Below, piece by piece: positions 52,976 through 61,416 of a DNA stretch of 64,000 bases. Below the pieces are notes generated by a model. It worked only from the letters and a program-made list of their open reading frames with translations, made no database searches and was not told where the DNA came from. Origin of the DNA: VXPQ01 sp965223485 (GTDB taxonomy: Bacteria; Bacteroidota; Rhodothermia; Rhodothermales; VXPQ01); NCBI GenBank assembly GCA_965223485.1, contig OZ244993.1:2852001-2916000 (forward strand), given 5' to 3'. Each line of letters opens with the position of its first letter. Within the stretch, counting starts at the first letter, position 1. The position numbers and the translations under genes are program-made.

Positions 52976-53584
52976 ATGTCCTCATCCGGCGATTTCGACG
53001 CACGAAGCGCCTCCGTTGTCCGCAAAACTTCGGAGACCAGCGTACGCATCGAGCTACGGCTCGATCAGGCGGAAACGTACAAGAACGAAACGGGCATCGG
53101 TTTTCTGGACCACATGCTTGATCTGTTCGCAAAACACGGAGGATTCGGGCTGCAAGCCTTCTGCGACGGCGACCTGCATGTAGACGAACACCACACCGTC
53201 GAGGACGTGGCCATCTCGCTGGGGGACGCTTTTCGCGAAGCACTGGGCGACAAAACCTTCATTCGCCGCTTCGGACATGCGTATGTACCGATGGACGACG
53301 CACTTGCCCGGGCTACCGTCGATTTGTCCGGGCGCTTTTATCTGCATTACCGAGCCGATTTCGATCGCGATCGGGTAGGAGACCTTTCCGTCGAGATGGT
53401 CGAACACTTCTGGCACGCGTTCGCTGAACATGCCCGGTGCAACCTGCACATCGAAGCGCTCTACGGAAAAAATGCGCACCATAAGATAGAAGCTATCTTC
53501 AAGGCAACTGCCCGCGCCCTGCGGGATGCTGTCCGGAGGGATCCGTCTTTCGCCAGGATGCCATCCACCAAGGGCGCTATCTAA
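52976..53584 (+). CDS. hisB: Imidazoleglycerol-phosphate dehydratase
   Basis: The 202-residue monofunctional HisB lacks the phosphatase domain of the enterobacterial form. RKTSETSVRIELRLD starts the fold, and GIGFLDHMLDLFAKHGGF and DLHVDEHHTVEDVAISLG supply the manganese-binding His/Glu set. A second half-site follows (MVEHFWHAFAEHARCNLHI, YGKNAHHKIEAIFKATA). It catalyses dehydration of imidazoleglycerol phosphate in histidine synthesis. proC follows 88 bases later. Confidence 0.96.
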   Translation: MSSSGDFDARSASVVRKTSETSVRIELRLDQAETYKNETGIGFLDHMLDLFAKHGGFGLQAFCDGDLHVDEHHTVEDVAISLGDAFREALGDKTFIRRFGHAYVPMDDALARATVDLSGRFYLHYRADFDRDRVGDLSVEMVEHFWHAFAEHARCNLHIEALYGKNAHHKIEAIFKATARALRDAVRRDPSFARMPSTKGAI

Positions 53585-53672
53585 CCCTGCCCGGATCGCC
53601 TCCGGCAACCCTCCGCATCCCGTTACCTGCTCCAGCGCAACGCCATCACGCTATAATCCGACGCTTGCACAC

Positions 53673-54491
53673 ATGCTTCAGAACGAAACCGTCACGGTCA
53701 TCGGCGCCGGGAATATCGGCCGCGCGCTTATCGGCGGCCTCATCGAAGGCCACGAGTTCGAACCTGCTCAGCTGCGCGCCACGCGCCGCACCGAAGCAGC
53801 GCTGAAAGCGCTGCAAAAGGACTTCCCGGGTATCTCTACGACCAGCGACAACCCCGCCGCCGTGCAGGGGACCACTATGGTCATTCTTGCCGTGAAGCCA
53901 CAAAACTTCACAGAGGTAATCGAGGAAATAAAGGGTAATGTCCACCCCGAAACACTGGTTATTTCCGTACTCGCCGGCATTACCACCCACACCCTGGAAG
54001 AAGCGTTCGGCCAAAAAATCCCTGTGGTCCGCACGATGCCCAACACCCCTGCTATCGTTGGCGAGGGGGCCTCGGCTATTACGGGCGGGCAGTTCGCCGA
54101 ATCGAAGCATCTGAAACTCGCCAGACACATCTTCGAAGCCGTCGGGACGGTCGAAGTCGTCCCCGAATACATGATGGATGCAGTGACGGGATTGTCGGGC
54201 AGCGGGCCTGCTTACGTGTACATGTTCATTGAGTCGCTCACCGATGCGGGGGTCAAGCAGGGACTGCCCCGTCCCACTGCATTTCGGCTGGCGTCGCAGA
54301 CCGTATACGGCGCGGCCAAACTGGTCCGGGATACGGGCAAGCACCCGGCCATTCTGCGCGACGAGGTCACGACACCCGGTGGAACGGCTATTGCGGCTGT
54401 TGCGGAACTCGAGGCGCACGGCATACGCACCATGCTGATCAACGCGGTAGCCACGGCTGCCGAGCGTTCCGCGGAATTGAGTGGACAATAA
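53673..54491 (+). CDS. proC: Pyrroline-5-carboxylate reductase
   Basis: ATG 53673 gives 272 residues. VTVIGAGNIGRALIGGL is the NAD(P)-binding loop, and ILAVKPQNF and RTMPNTPAIVGEG are core motifs. The family signature at the C-terminal domain is LRDEVTTPGGTAIAAVAELE. It carries out the last step of proline synthesis in the cytoplasm. It sits between hisB and hisH, and its stop (54489-54491) abuts the hisH start, so it is translated with the histidine genes although it belongs to another pathway. Confidence 0.96.
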   Translation: MLQNETVTVIGAGNIGRALIGGLIEGHEFEPAQLRATRRTEAALKALQKDFPGISTTSDNPAAVQGTTMVILAVKPQNFTEVIEEIKGNVHPETLVISVLAGITTHTLEEAFGQKIPVVRTMPNTPAIVGEGASAITGGQFAESKHLKLARHIFEAVGTVEVVPEYMMDAVTGLSGSGPAYVYMFIESLTDAGVKQGLPRPTAFRLASQTVYGAAKLVRDTGKHPAILRDEVTTPGGTAIAAVAELEAHGIRTMLINAVATAAERSAELSGQ

Positions 54492-54492
54492 C

Positions 54493-55134
54493 ATGATTGC
54501 GATTGTCGATTACGGTATCGGCAACCTGCGCTCTATCGAAAAAGCGTTCGAAGCCGTGGGAGTCGATGTCGTCCGGTCGGATCGTCCGGAAGATATTCGC
54601 ACCGCCGACAAGGTGGTCTTGCCCGGCGTAGGCGCCTTCGGAGCCTGTATCGACGAAATACGCCGCAGAGAGCTGGAAGAACCGATCCTTGGCGCGATCA
54701 AGGAAGGCAAACCATTCCTCGGTGTATGTGTGGGCATGCAACTCCTCTTCGAATCAAGTGAAGAGATGGGGCGACACAAGGGGCTCGGTGTCTTACCGGG
54801 CCACGTGCTGCACTTCGCAACGACATGCAGGACCACTCTGTACAGGGAATCCCCGGATGGCCCATTGAAAATCCCGCACATGGGCTGGAACACGTTGGAA
54901 CGGCAACGCGAAGACCCGCTTTTACGCGGACTGCCTTCCCAGCCATATTTTTATTTCGTGCATTCCTACGCCGCAACGCCGGCAATCGCATCCGATATGC
55001 TGGCGAACTGCCGGCACGGGGTTGCCTTCCCGGCCATCGTACAGCGAAACAATGTATACGGGGTCCAGTTTCACCCCGAGAAAAGCCAGGAAAACGGCCT
55101 GCGCATCTTGCGGAATTTTTCAGAATCGGTATAG
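54493..55134 (+). CDS. hisH: Imidazole glycerol phosphate synthase glutaminase subunit
   Basis: The start is ATG 54493 (213 residues), with an overlapping GTG at 54481 as alternative. IAIVDYGIGNLRSIEKAF, LPGVGAFG, the nucleophile in GVCVGMQLLFE (C79) and the catalytic His/Glu in GVQFHPEKS form the class I amidotransferase triad. It hydrolyses glutamine and channels ammonia to HisF, encoded three genes on. A terminator-like hairpin follows the gene. Confidence 0.96.
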   Translation: MIAIVDYGIGNLRSIEKAFEAVGVDVVRSDRPEDIRTADKVVLPGVGAFGACIDEIRRRELEEPILGAIKEGKPFLGVCVGMQLLFESSEEMGRHKGLGVLPGHVLHFATTCRTTLYRESPDGPLKIPHMGWNTLERQREDPLLRGLPSQPYFYFVHSYAATPAIASDMLANCRHGVAFPAIVQRNNVYGVQFHPEKSQENGLRILRNFSESV

Positions 55135-55192
55135 CACCCGGCATAAAAATCCGGGCTCGGATTTGCGCACAGACCCGTGCAGCACAGCAAAC

Positions 55193-55227
55193 GGGCGGAA
55201 GCTGACGGCTTTCCGCCCTTCGTTTTT
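55193..55227 (+). terminator. Rho-independent terminator between hisH and hisA
   Basis: GGGCGGAAGC pairs with GGCTTTCCGCCC around a TGAC loop, with a small bulge, and is followed by TTCGTTTTT. It is a strong intrinsic-terminator shape inside the histidine cluster, 59 bases after hisH and 43 before hisA. It either ends the hisB-proC-hisH transcript or lowers hisAF expression by partial read-through. Confidence 0.75.
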
Positions 55228-55269
55228 GCAACAAGCACCCGGTGTAGAGCCACTCAGAAACCCTTTGTC

Positions 55270-56070
55270 ATGCTCGTTATTCCGGCTATAGACCTTCGCG
55301 GCGGAAAATGCGTGCGGCTATATCAAGGCTCGTATGACAAAGAGACGGTGTATTTTGAAGACCCCGTCAAGATGGCCAAGTTGTGGCGCGTTCAGAATGC
55401 GCGTATGCTTCATGTGGTCGATCTCGATGCTGCCCGTGGGGATCGTTCGCCAAATCGCGAGGTGATCCGCGCCATATGCAAGGAGCTGGATATCCCGGTA
55501 CAACTGGGCGGCGGCATCCGCACCATGGAGGATATCGAAGAAACCATCGGGTTGGGGGTTTATCGAGTGATTCTCGGCACTGCGGCGGTGCGGCGGCCCG
55601 ATCTCGTTTCCGAAGCCGTGGAACGATATTCATGCAGCCGGGTCGCCGTGGGAATTGACGCTCGCAACGGGGAAGTCCGCATTGAGGGATGGCTCGAAGG
55701 CAGTGGCCTCGACGCCGTCGCCATGGCGCAAGACATGGAAAATCGGGGCGTGCGACGTATCGTGTATACGGATATCGGACGAGACGGAACATTGCAAGGC
55801 CCTAACCTAAGCGCCTACCGGACCCTTGGCGAAAAACTCCGCCATGCGCGCATAACAGCCTCCGGCGGAGTGGGCAGTTACGCAGATCTGGTCCGCCTGC
55901 AGGAACTCGCCTCGCACAGGGTAGACTCGATCATTATCGGGCGGGCGCTCTACGAAAATCGCTTCCCGTGCCAGCAATTCTGGTGCTGGAACTATAAGCA
56001 GGATATCGATCTCGACCGGTTCTCGACGGCAAACATGACCTCCCGACCCGACAAAAATCTCAATCCCTGA
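55270..56070 (+). CDS. hisA: ProFAR isomerase HisA
   Basis: ATG 55270 gives 266 residues; the frame upstream runs through the terminator and is not coding. VIPAIDLRGGKCVRLYQG holds the N-terminal catalytic Asp, and QLGGGIRTMEDIEE, YTDIGRDGTLQGPN (second Asp) and ITASGGVGSYADL complete the (beta/alpha)8 phosphate sites. The C-terminus is about 20 residues longer than usual (DLDRFSTANMTSRPDKNLNP). It overlaps hisF by one base (TGATGG). Confidence 0.95.
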   Translation: MLVIPAIDLRGGKCVRLYQGSYDKETVYFEDPVKMAKLWRVQNARMLHVVDLDAARGDRSPNREVIRAICKELDIPVQLGGGIRTMEDIEETIGLGVYRVILGTAAVRRPDLVSEAVERYSCSRVAVGIDARNGEVRIEGWLEGSGLDAVAMAQDMENRGVRRIVYTDIGRDGTLQGPNLSAYRTLGEKLRHARITASGGVGSYADLVRLQELASHRVDSIIIGRALYENRFPCQQFWCWNYKQDIDLDRFSTANMTSRPDKNLNP

Positions 56071-56843
56071 TGGCGCTCGCCCGACGTATCATTCCCTGTC
56101 TGGATGTCGACGAGGGCCGTGTCGTCAAAGGCGTGCGGTTCGTGGATATCGTGGATGCCGGGGACCCCGTCGAACAGGCGCGATTTTACGACGCAGCAGG
56201 CGCCGACGAACTCGTTTTTCTGGACATCACGGCCACACACGAAAACCGGGGGATCATGCATGATGTGGTGCGCCGCACCGCCGATCAGGTGTTTATCCCC
56301 CTAACAGTCGGCGGCGGACTCCGGACGGTCGAAGACATGCGGGCCATGCTTCACGCAGGCGCCGACAAGATATCCGTCAACTCTGCAGCCATCCGCGACC
56401 CGGATTTGATTTCACAGGGCGCCGAATCGTTCGGGACCCAGTGCATTGTCGTGGCGATCGACGCCAAACGAACAGGCGAGAGACAATGGGGCGTATATAC
56501 GCACGGCGGACGCAATCCTGTCGATCTTGACGCCATCGAATGGGCAGTCGAGGCCGAGCAACGCGGGGCGGGTGAACTGCTCGTCACATCCATGGACTGC
56601 GACGGCACGAAGGACGGCTATGACACGGAGTTACTCCGGGCCATTGCTGAAAGCGTATCGGTTCCCGTCATCGCTTCAGGGGGCGCCGGTACGCTGGAGC
56701 ATCTGCACGACGCACTTGTTCAGGGAACCGCCGATGCCGTACTGGCAGCCTCGATTTTCCATTTCAGGGAATATTCCATTGCAGAAGCCAAACGTTTTCT
56801 GCACGATCAGGGGGTAGTCGTACGCCTGAAGGAAGTGGAATAA
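56070..56843 (+). CDS. hisF: Imidazole glycerol phosphate synthase cyclase subunit
   Basis: The 257-residue (beta/alpha)8 barrel starts MALARRIIPCLDVDEGRVVKG, with the catalytic Asp in CLDVD. Also present are TVGGGLRTVEDM, GADKISVNSAAI, LVTSMDCDGTKDGYD (second catalytic Asp) and VIASGGAGTLEHL. With HisH it makes imidazole glycerol phosphate and AICAR. Its ATG overlaps the hisA stop, so the two are translationally coupled. Confidence 0.97.
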   Translation: MALARRIIPCLDVDEGRVVKGVRFVDIVDAGDPVEQARFYDAAGADELVFLDITATHENRGIMHDVVRRTADQVFIPLTVGGGLRTVEDMRAMLHAGADKISVNSAAIRDPDLISQGAESFGTQCIVVAIDAKRTGERQWGVYTHGGRNPVDLDAIEWAVEAEQRGAGELLVTSMDCDGTKDGYDTELLRAIAESVSVPVIASGGAGTLEHLHDALVQGTADAVLAASIFHFREYSIAEAKRFLHDQGVVVRLKEVE

Positions 56844-56921
56844 CGCAGGGACGTTCTACCCCCACACACACAACCACCGGCACGAAATATTTTCATAACA
56901 ACCGCGTTCGCGAAACGACCG

Positions 56922-58091
56922 ATGCTCGCCTGTCAAAAACATCTCTTTTCGCTACCGAACCACGTCCATTATCTGAATTGCGCCTTCATGGCCCCCACGG
57001 CCCGGAAGGTGGAAGAAGCCGGCATAGCCGGGATCCGGCAACGCCGCGATCCTTCCGGTGTGGAGCATGCGGATTTTTTCGAGGGAAGTAACCGACTCCG
57101 GGCATTGTTCGGACAATTGATCCATGCCCCGGCGGATTCCGTGGCCATCGTTCCCTCTGCCTCGTATGGACTGGCTGCCATCGCCGCCAACCTGCCCGTC
57201 GAGCAAGGCGATCGGATCGTGGTTCTGACCGAGCAATTCCCGAGTAACGTGTATGCCTGGCGCCGGATAGCGGCAGACGCAGGCGCCTCGCTGGAAACCG
57301 TCGGCCCCGGTGAAGGCACTGGGGAGCGAACGACCCGATGGAATGAGCGTATCCTGGAGGCGATCGACGCAAGGACAGCGATCGTAGCCATACCCCACAT
57401 ACACTGGATCGACGGCACGCTCTTTGATCTTGAGGCCATTTCCCGCCGGACCCGCGAGGTAGGAGCAGCACTGGTCGTGGACGGAACGCAGTCTGTGGGC
57501 GCCCTCCCCTTCGATGTCGAGCGCATCCGCCCCGACGCGGTGATCTGTGCCGGATACAAATGGCTGCTCGGTCCTTACTCGCTCGGCCTTGCCTACTATT
57601 CCGAGCGCTGGCACAACGGGCGACCCCTTGAGGAAAACTGGATATGCCGGGAAAGAAGCGAAGAATTCGGCAATATCATTACTTACCGGGATGGATATCA
57701 TCCGGGCGCCATCCGATTCGACATGGGTGAGCGCAGCAACTTTGTGCTCGTTCCCATGTTGGTGGCGGCACTGGAAATGGTGCTGAATCTGACGCCGGAA
57801 GCCATTCAGGAGTACTGCCGGAACCTGACCCGACCGCTTGCAAATTGTGCGGAGGAACTCGGATTTCGACTCGAATCTCCAGAGGGGCGAGTACACCATC
57901 TGTTCGGACTGCGGGCCAGGAACGGCAACGATGCCGACCCTGATCGCCTGCGAGATATTCTTGAACAACGCAACATCTCCGTGTCGGTGCGGGGAAACGC
58001 CATCCGCATCTCGCCCCACGTCTATAACGACGAGCGGGACATACAAGCGCTGATCGAAGCACTGGATGCGGCGATGCAGACCGCGGGTTGA
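56922..58091 (+). CDS. Class V aminotransferase-fold PLP enzyme
   Basis: The 389-residue protein has the cysteine-desulfurase/kynureninase-like fold: ALVVDGTQSVGALPFDV carries the PLP-ring Asp (D187), and VICAGYKWLLGPYSLGL the Schiff-base Lys (K213). HWIDGTLFDLEAI and a C-terminal ISVSVRGNAIRISPHVYN are typical. No persulfide-carrying Cys loop of IscS/SufS type is visible, so it is probably an isopenicillin-epimerase-like or desulfurase-like enzyme of unknown substrate. It follows hisF by 78 bases; a histidine link is not implied. Confidence 0.85.
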   Translation: MLACQKHLFSLPNHVHYLNCAFMAPTARKVEEAGIAGIRQRRDPSGVEHADFFEGSNRLRALFGQLIHAPADSVAIVPSASYGLAAIAANLPVEQGDRIVVLTEQFPSNVYAWRRIAADAGASLETVGPGEGTGERTTRWNERILEAIDARTAIVAIPHIHWIDGTLFDLEAISRRTREVGAALVVDGTQSVGALPFDVERIRPDAVICAGYKWLLGPYSLGLAYYSERWHNGRPLEENWICRERSEEFGNIITYRDGYHPGAIRFDMGERSNFVLVPMLVAALEMVLNLTPEAIQEYCRNLTRPLANCAEELGFRLESPEGRVHHLFGLRARNGNDADPDRLRDILEQRNISVSVRGNAIRISPHVYNDERDIQALIEALDAAMQTAG

Positions 58092-58151
58092 CGCAATACA
58101 TCTTCGAAAAGCTGCATTGCAGCATGGCCAATCCTCTGTACAACAGGTCCC

Positions 58152-59261
58152 ATGCGTAGCCGCCTCGTATACACAGGAAGCCTTGTACTCGCGGCGCTAC
58201 TGCTGTATCTGGCGTTGCGAGGGGTCGATACGGATGCAATGGCGGATGCTCTTCGCACGGCGAATTATGCATGGATCCCGATTCTCGTGGCCGTCATGTT
58301 GCTCAGTAGCCTGGTGCGGGCCTGGCGATGGCAGCTCCTCATCGAAGCGCTCCCCGAGATCGCTGGCGCACAGTTGGTCAACAGGGAAACGGATGTCGAT
58401 ACGCCCAAACTCCCAGGGATAAAACCGATCTTTTACTCGGTAATGATCGGCTATATGGTCAACTTTGCGGCGCCAAGGCTGGGTGAGGTGGCACGGACGG
58501 CCAATCTCGCCGCGCAGAGCCGCCTGCGCTTCAGCAGTTTGCTGGGCACCGTCGTAACGGAACGCATTCTCGACGTGGTTGTGCTGGGCGCAGGCCTGGG
58601 CAGCGTCTTTCTCCTGTTGACAGGTCGTGCAGCCATACTGGGCGACATCCTGATTGCGCCGGTTGCCGCACAACTTGACCGGATACCGTTGCCGGCCATG
58701 GTTCTGCTCGCCGTTGCCATTGCACTGGCCGCTTTCCTGCTCTACAGATTCCTCTCGGGGATGTCCGGAAGCCCCCGCAGAACCGACGTATCCAGCGGAG
58801 AACATTCCCTGAAACCACGTCTGGCGGCAGCCTTCGCAGCATTTCGGGAAGGAATGGCGACGATCCTGCGCTCACCCGGAAAACAGCGCATCGTATGGAG
58901 CACGGCCGTCATGTGGTTTCTTTACCTGCTGATGGCCTACATCCCCTTCCTCATGCTGAATACGGCGGGAATCTATAACCTGTCCTTGCTCGACGGATGG
59001 ATCATCATGATATTCGGCACGGTTGGCATCCTCGTTCCCTTGCCCGGAGGGACAGGCTCTTATCATTATATTACGATCCAGGCGCTCGTCTACCTTTTTG
59101 CCTTCAGCCATGAAGCCGCCGCAACCTACGCCGTGCTCTGTCATGCCGCTCAGTTGGTGTTGCATGTCTCCGTGGGGGGGATATGTCTTGTCCTCCAGGG
59201 ATCGAAGATGCCTCCGCTACGCACGTCTACATCTTCTTCGCCGGAGAAGCGGGAGTCATGA
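58152..59261 (+). CDS. Flippase-like membrane protein (LPG synthase TM/UPF0104 type)
   Basis: The 369-residue protein has about eight hydrophobic helices. SSLVRAWRWQLLIEAL, MVNFAAPRLGEVARTANLA, GTVVTERILDVVVLG and LVPLPGGTGSYHYITIQALVYLF are hallmarks of the AglD/MprF-type transmembrane family. Such proteins may move lipids or lipid-linked precursors across the inner membrane. There is no soluble synthase domain. The next gene begins 4 bases after its stop. Confidence 0.88.
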   Translation: MRSRLVYTGSLVLAALLLYLALRGVDTDAMADALRTANYAWIPILVAVMLLSSLVRAWRWQLLIEALPEIAGAQLVNRETDVDTPKLPGIKPIFYSVMIGYMVNFAAPRLGEVARTANLAAQSRLRFSSLLGTVVTERILDVVVLGAGLGSVFLLLTGRAAILGDILIAPVAAQLDRIPLPAMVLLAVAIALAAFLLYRFLSGMSGSPRRTDVSSGEHSLKPRLAAAFAAFREGMATILRSPGKQRIVWSTAVMWFLYLLMAYIPFLMLNTAGIYNLSLLDGWIIMIFGTVGILVPLPGGTGSYHYITIQALVYLFAFSHEAAATYAVLCHAAQLVLHVSVGGICLVLQGSKMPPLRTSTSSSPEKRES

Positions 59262-59265
59262 AACC

Positions 59266-60543
59266 ATGCGGTGTCCGAATATATCAACGCCTCTTTTCGG
59301 CATGATTCGCATCCGGGCCGCTTTCCTCACGCGCCGGCTATTTCCGGTGTGGGCATTGCTGTTGATCTGGGGAATAAGGCCGGAAACGACGCACACAGTG
59401 CAAGCGCAACAACGTCCAGCGTGCATAGTCGTTTCCCATGCGGAATCGGACACGACGCAGTATGCACAGAACATCTGGGCGCAAATCGCCCGTGCGACCG
59501 CAGGCATAGACGTTTCCGGGATCGCAAACGTCTGGCTATATCGCCCCCTGTTCGCCGTCCGATACGAAAGCGACGGCCAGGCGCTGCACGTACGTATCGA
59601 GGAAGTCCAGGAAAGCAAACGGAACCCGGCGGTCTATCCGATCAACCTTACCCTCGAAGCCGGCGCGCTCGGAACGATAGAACGTTTCGAGGTAACACTG
59701 AACGAGCGGGTTGAAGAGTTTGCCTTGCCCTTCCCATACCGGCCGCGCTTCGTTGCGGTCTACCCGGAAGAACAACTGCTCATGGAAAGCCGGACCAGCC
59801 AGTCGGCAGCGGGTTGGATCGCCCAGTTGCGCCATGCATCTTTCCCGGCCGCACGGCTCGCTGCGGCGCAAGCGTTACGTTCCCTTCCACCCGATCCCGC
59901 CCTGATTCTCGGGCTGCGAACCTCATTCGGCGAAGAACCGGATGCCCGGGTGCGGGTGGCCATCGTGCAAGCCACGGCACACCTTGCCTCCGGTGGAGCC
60001 GCCGACCGGGCGCTCACCGCTGCCTATGAAGATGCCTCACCGGAAGTTCGAAACGCTGTATTCGCATCGCTCGACCAAACGTTATCCAGCCCCGCATTGA
60101 TCGCGCTGGCATTGCGCGCCGCACAAACCGATACAGATCCGTCCGTGCAAGCAGAGGCTGTCCGGGCGCTTGCGAAAATGCGCGCGTCCGATGCATTACA
60201 AGTGGCCCGTTCGGCGCTGATTACACCTTCCCGGAACGAAATCATTCGGATAGCGGGGCTTGATGCACTGGGTATGCTCCATGCATATGCCCATGGTAAT
60301 GAACCGGAAACGGATGAGGAAGAAGCACAAGCCGCGATAGATTCAGAACAAGCACCCGAAGAGAACATATCCCCAAAGATTCTCGGCGAAGCGCTGACTG
60401 AAGGACTGCGTTTCGCTGCGATGACCTACCCACTCCGTCTCCGCAGCGCGGCAAGGCGCCTTTTCTTACGCATCAGACAAAACGAACCGGCGGCGACGTA
60501 CGGAGCACCGCCTTACCTGCGGGACCTCCGCACCTGCCCCTGA
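59266..60543 (+). CDS. Orphan M1-peptidase C-terminal region with HEAT repeats, exported
   Basis: ATG 59266 (425 residues) follows the flippase stop by 4 bases; ATG 59302 is an alternative. A hydrophobic signal (LFPVWALLLIWG...HTVQAQ) leads the protein. Then ARATAGIDVSGIANVWLYRPLFAVRY, LHVRIEEVQESKR and FALPFPYRPRFVAVYPEEQLLME follow the post-catalytic region of M1 aminopeptidases. HEAT-like helices are next (AAGWIAQLRHASFPAARLAAAQALRS, DPSVQAEAVRALAKM). The HExxH catalytic domain is absent and there is no room for it upstream, so this is a non-catalytic relative or remnant under its own start. Function is unknown. Confidence 0.7.
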   Translation: MRCPNISTPLFGMIRIRAAFLTRRLFPVWALLLIWGIRPETTHTVQAQQRPACIVVSHAESDTTQYAQNIWAQIARATAGIDVSGIANVWLYRPLFAVRYESDGQALHVRIEEVQESKRNPAVYPINLTLEAGALGTIERFEVTLNERVEEFALPFPYRPRFVAVYPEEQLLMESRTSQSAAGWIAQLRHASFPAARLAAAQALRSLPPDPALILGLRTSFGEEPDARVRVAIVQATAHLASGGAADRALTAAYEDASPEVRNAVFASLDQTLSSPALIALALRAAQTDTDPSVQAEAVRALAKMRASDALQVARSALITPSRNEIIRIAGLDALGMLHAYAHGNEPETDEEEAQAAIDSEQAPEENISPKILGEALTEGLRFAAMTYPLRLRSAARRLFLRIRQNEPAATYGAPPYLRDLRTCP

Positions 60544-60569
60544 ATGCCGCCAACAAGTTGCCCGCACCA

Positions 60570-60597
60570 GGAAAGGCCTTTCCGGGGAAAAGACCCC
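60570..60597. terminator. Paired hairpins in a convergent gap, possible terminator
   Basis: GGAAAGGCCTTTCC (60570-60583) is a perfect palindrome, followed at once by GGGG-AAAAGA-CCCC (60584-60597). The position between convergent gene ends (60543 and 60624) suits transcript termination from both sides, but there is no clear T run. Confidence 0.35.
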
Positions 60598-60623
60598 TTC
60601 GCCGAGACCGGGATGAAAAACCG

Positions 60624-61409
60624 TTACAGGCACACAGGAGAACCAGGATCTGTCCGCGCTGCGGCAAAAAGAAGAATACCCGCTGCCACCGATGCATTCA
60701 GCGATTCCGCCGGACCGGTCATAGGAATGCGCACCCGGTAGTCACACGCTGTGAGAACCGCCGGTCGAATACCCTTGGCCTCGTTTCCGATAACGACCGC
60801 CATGGGCCGATCCCATACCATGTCCCATACGCTCACATCCCCCCCGGCATCGGCCCCTGCCACCCAGTACCCTCGCTCCTTGAGTTGGTGGATAGCATCG
60901 GCGACACTTGCGGTGCGGGCAATGGGAACACGTCCGGCTGCGCCGGCGCTTGCCTTCATGGCCGCAGCATTCAGCGGGGCCATGCCGCTCCGGGGCACAA
61001 TGATCCCAACCACGCCCGAAGCCGCCGCGCTGCGCAACACCGCTCCGAAATTGAACGGGTCCTGCATCCCATCGAGCACAAGCAACCGGGGCTTGCGCCG
61101 TTTTACTTCCTCAAGAGTAGGCGCCGCAGACGCCAGCAAATCGTCCAGGGCAACATACGCCACCGGCGCCATGAGCGCCGCTGCCCCCTGATGCGCAATA
61201 CCGCGCGCCAGCTGCCTGAGTCGTCCCACCGGGACAAACTGCACCTGCACACCGGCCCGGACAGCAATCCTGCGTATCTCCGCCAACTCGCCCCCTCCGC
61301 TGCGCTGAAGAAACACCTTCCCGATTCGGTCCGGAGTACGTTCGAGCGCCTCGCGAACGGGGCGCCGGCCCAAAACAAGCAGGGTATCTTCGTTCCGATC
61401 GGAAGACAT
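60624..61409 (-). CDS. rlmB: RlmB-like SpoU rRNA 2'-O-methyltransferase
   Basis: The 261-residue protein has an N-terminal substrate-binding domain (LVLGRRPVREALERTP) and a SPOUT knot domain with the three TrmH motifs: LDGMQDPFNFGAVLRSA, VIGNEAKGI and IPMTGPAESLNASVAAGI. It probably methylates a guanosine of 23S rRNA, although other TrmH-type targets are possible. It is the last gene of a minus-strand set, 7 bases after lgt. Confidence 0.9.
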   Translation of the reverse strand: MSSDRNEDTLLVLGRRPVREALERTPDRIGKVFLQRSGGGELAEIRRIAVRAGVQVQFVPVGRLRQLARGIAHQGAAALMAPVAYVALDDLLASAAPTLEEVKRRKPRLLVLDGMQDPFNFGAVLRSAAASGVVGIIVPRSGMAPLNAAAMKASAGAAGRVPIARTASVADAIHQLKERGYWVAGADAGGDVSVWDMVWDRPMAVVIGNEAKGIRPAVLTACDYRVRIPMTGPAESLNASVAAGILLFAAARTDPGSPVCL

Positions 61410-61416
61410 GGCAGCC

